29,240 nucleotides of DNA from Saccoglossus kowalevskii (lineage: Eukaryota; Hemichordata; Enteropneusta; Harrimaniidae), in NCBI RefSeq assembly GCF_000003605.2, contig NW_003133371.1, forward strand, positions 104,614 to 133,853, in the 5' to 3' direction. Below the pieces are notes generated by a model. It made no database searches. It worked only from the letters and a program-made list of their open reading frames with translations, and was not told where the DNA came from. Shown piece by piece: positions 27,471 to 29,240 of the stretch (its first letter is position 1; every line of letters begins with the position of its first letter). The position numbers were made by a program, and so were the translations under genes.

Positions 27471-29240
27471 GTGTTATTGTTTCAATGTTGCGCTAAAAGC
27501 ATGACTGATAAATGGCTATGGGAGCAAAATTAGGTCAACTGTCAGAAAAAATGCAAAAATGCACATTTTTGGAAATGATTTTTTTCACTACATCATTCAA
27601 AAATTGGACTTTTCATGAATAGTTGACTAATTTATTGTGCAAAAAGTAGTTCAGTGACAGCATAAAATAAAACCAAACGGTAAAAGAAATCAGATGATCT
27701 CATTTTATTTATATTGATTGTGAAAATAACATGAAGAATAAATGGACAGGTTTTATTACCCACCATTTCACTGCATCACTGCGTTAATTACGCCATCAAT
27801 TTTATGCATCAATCAATCATCTTACCCATAATGCACTTGTTTTGTTATACCAGATAACGGTTTCTGGCAATGAATATCACTGTTGTCTACCGTGTCTTTT
27901 TTTATACATGTATATGTAAATTGAAAGCCCAGACGGTACAATTAGTGGACTTTTGACACAAAAGCCATTTGACTATTTTTTCTATTTTCATTGAATCACG
28001 ACAATTGCAATTATTCTGAGAATTATTCTGGAAGTAACCAAGATGGCTCGCAACTTTTTGTCGGCACTCAGGCATTTACTTTGTACCCGAGTTGACAGTG
28101 TCACTTGACAGATGGCGTGCTATGTATGATTTACTATTTCATAGGGAAATGAACATAATGATTTGCAATCTTTGCGTATGTATTTAAAAAATAATCATTT
28201 CTTGTTTTAATATCTACATTGTATGTAATTCAGGAAATATTAAAACACTTCAAAATAACCTGTTCATATATTCTAATGAACACTTTTCATTTTGAAAAAA
28301 AATGCACTTTACCCTCATCTAGTGTGATAATGGAATGATTCAAACAGTGTCAATGACTAATGACTGTTCACATAATTCTTAGGATCGCTGTAATGTACTA
28401 CCCCAGTATTCATCCCACGGCTGCCAGCAATGCTGGGAATGGCAATAAAGTTTAATATTGTAGATTCCAATTAAACAAAGTCACTTTCTGTCACTAAAAA
28501 TGCAGTATACTCTTACCCCTCACATTACTATACACAAAATATTCCCGCGCCCAAAGACCCTCCAAACGGCAGCGTTCCCCCAACAGAACAAATAGAATAG
28601 ATAGTTTTTTTATGTTTCAAAAAAGTAAAAAAAAATGACACCTTATTTTTCGTTTATGCTTTGACATGAAACGTATTCTGGGGAAAAATGAATTCAAAAA
28701 AGTTTATGAAATTTTTAAGGCGGAAATAAAGAAAAAGAGATCAATAGTTGCCGGCAATATTGATAATGATGCAACGTTGCGGAGTGAATAGAAAAATTGT
28801 CTATATTGCATGAATTCCAGTCTCCCTGTATGAAATGAATGACATACACCATGACATCGCGTCAATGATGATTTGTCAGATGCAATTTAATCACGCAATG
28901 GACAAGGATTGGATCTTGTCCCTTTCATGACATTCCAATTACACTTCATCTGACAACATCAGTCCCATTAGCAGCAGCTTTTTAATTAATAAACAACATC
29001 TTGGGTAATTTCATCTCAAATGTAAACACGTCAACATCGTAATTCATTCCATAATAATAAAGAATTCTAATCATATTCATTTATTTCATTCAAGGCTAGC
29101 GTCAAAAAATTGACAACCTGTCGTATAAGCCATAATAAAATGAAGACATTGATATGAAAGAGTAAATTACCGACAAAAAATTAATTGTATGGGGGAAACA
29201 TGCTCAGTTCAATCGATCGCAAATAAATTCATGGATATAT

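Larger units (their letters stand above)
24091..29240. other. Upstream CADPS intron, over 5.1 kb, no exon seen
   Basis: The exon preceding E1 should encode the first half of the C2 domain (family pattern with V-Y-C-T-M-E-V-E-G and LQTDQAE) and end two bases into a Ser codon. I find no such block on the minus strand, so the intron probably spans this whole stretch. It holds a hairpin at 24175-24241, a poly-A run near 25755-25774, a short inverted repeat at 26973-27036 and a diverged interspersed repeat at about 27240-27470. Confidence 0.65.

Noticed and set aside
1-29240. tRNA, rRNA or snRNA genes
   Set aside because: I looked for cloverleaf-type and other conserved RNA gene signatures by eye and recognised none. 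A covariance-model search would be needed to exclude them.

Overview
The window is AT-rich animal nuclear DNA. It has spliced minus-strand exons with GT..AG borders, kilobase introns, minisatellites, a long CA/CAGA microsatellite and short inverted-repeat elements. There is no bacterial-type gene layout. The protein is clearly a metazoan CAPS, and its differences from the vertebrate paralogues suggest a single invertebrate orthologue. I cannot place the phylum from sequence alone; a marine invertebrate deuterostome or a lophotrochozoan would fit.

One gene fills most of the window: a CADPS/CAPS (UNC-31) orthologue on the minus strand, the calcium-dependent secretion activator that primes dense-core vesicles. 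I resolved 20 exons (E1-E20) between 24090 and 3795. Joined at GT..AG junctions they give one unbroken frame of 835 codons plus stop, covering the second half of the C2 domain, the PH domain, the CAPS/Munc13-homology region and the acidic C-terminus. The N-terminal third and the promoter lie beyond 29240. Residue numbers in the entries are local: 1 is the first complete codon of E1.

Layout from gene 5' to 3' (right to left): 24091-29240 is intron with repeats and no supported exon. 23842-24090 holds C2, 21957-23394 the PH domain and linker, and 17154-21324 the first part of the CAPS/MUN region. 15817-15840 is a 24-nt cassette-type microexon with a CA/CAGA tract just downstream of it. 14532-14641 is E11. 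7617-14531 is a 6.9-kb intron carrying two minisatellites (a 35-bp unit at about 13.6-14.5 kb and a ~37-bp unit at about 11.5-12.5 kb) and two inverted-repeat elements. 3795-7616 is a compact block of nine exons encoding the MHD1 region and C-terminus. 1-3794 is 3' UTR plus intergenic DNA, with a possible terminal exon of a convergent plus-strand gene at 347-448.

The most notable points are the microexon and its splicing-signal setting, a minisatellite whose every unit resembles a 3' splice site and which starts about 12 bp after a real donor, the absence of two segments found in vertebrate CAPS, and several uncharacterised repeat families. I found no previously undescribed gene system.
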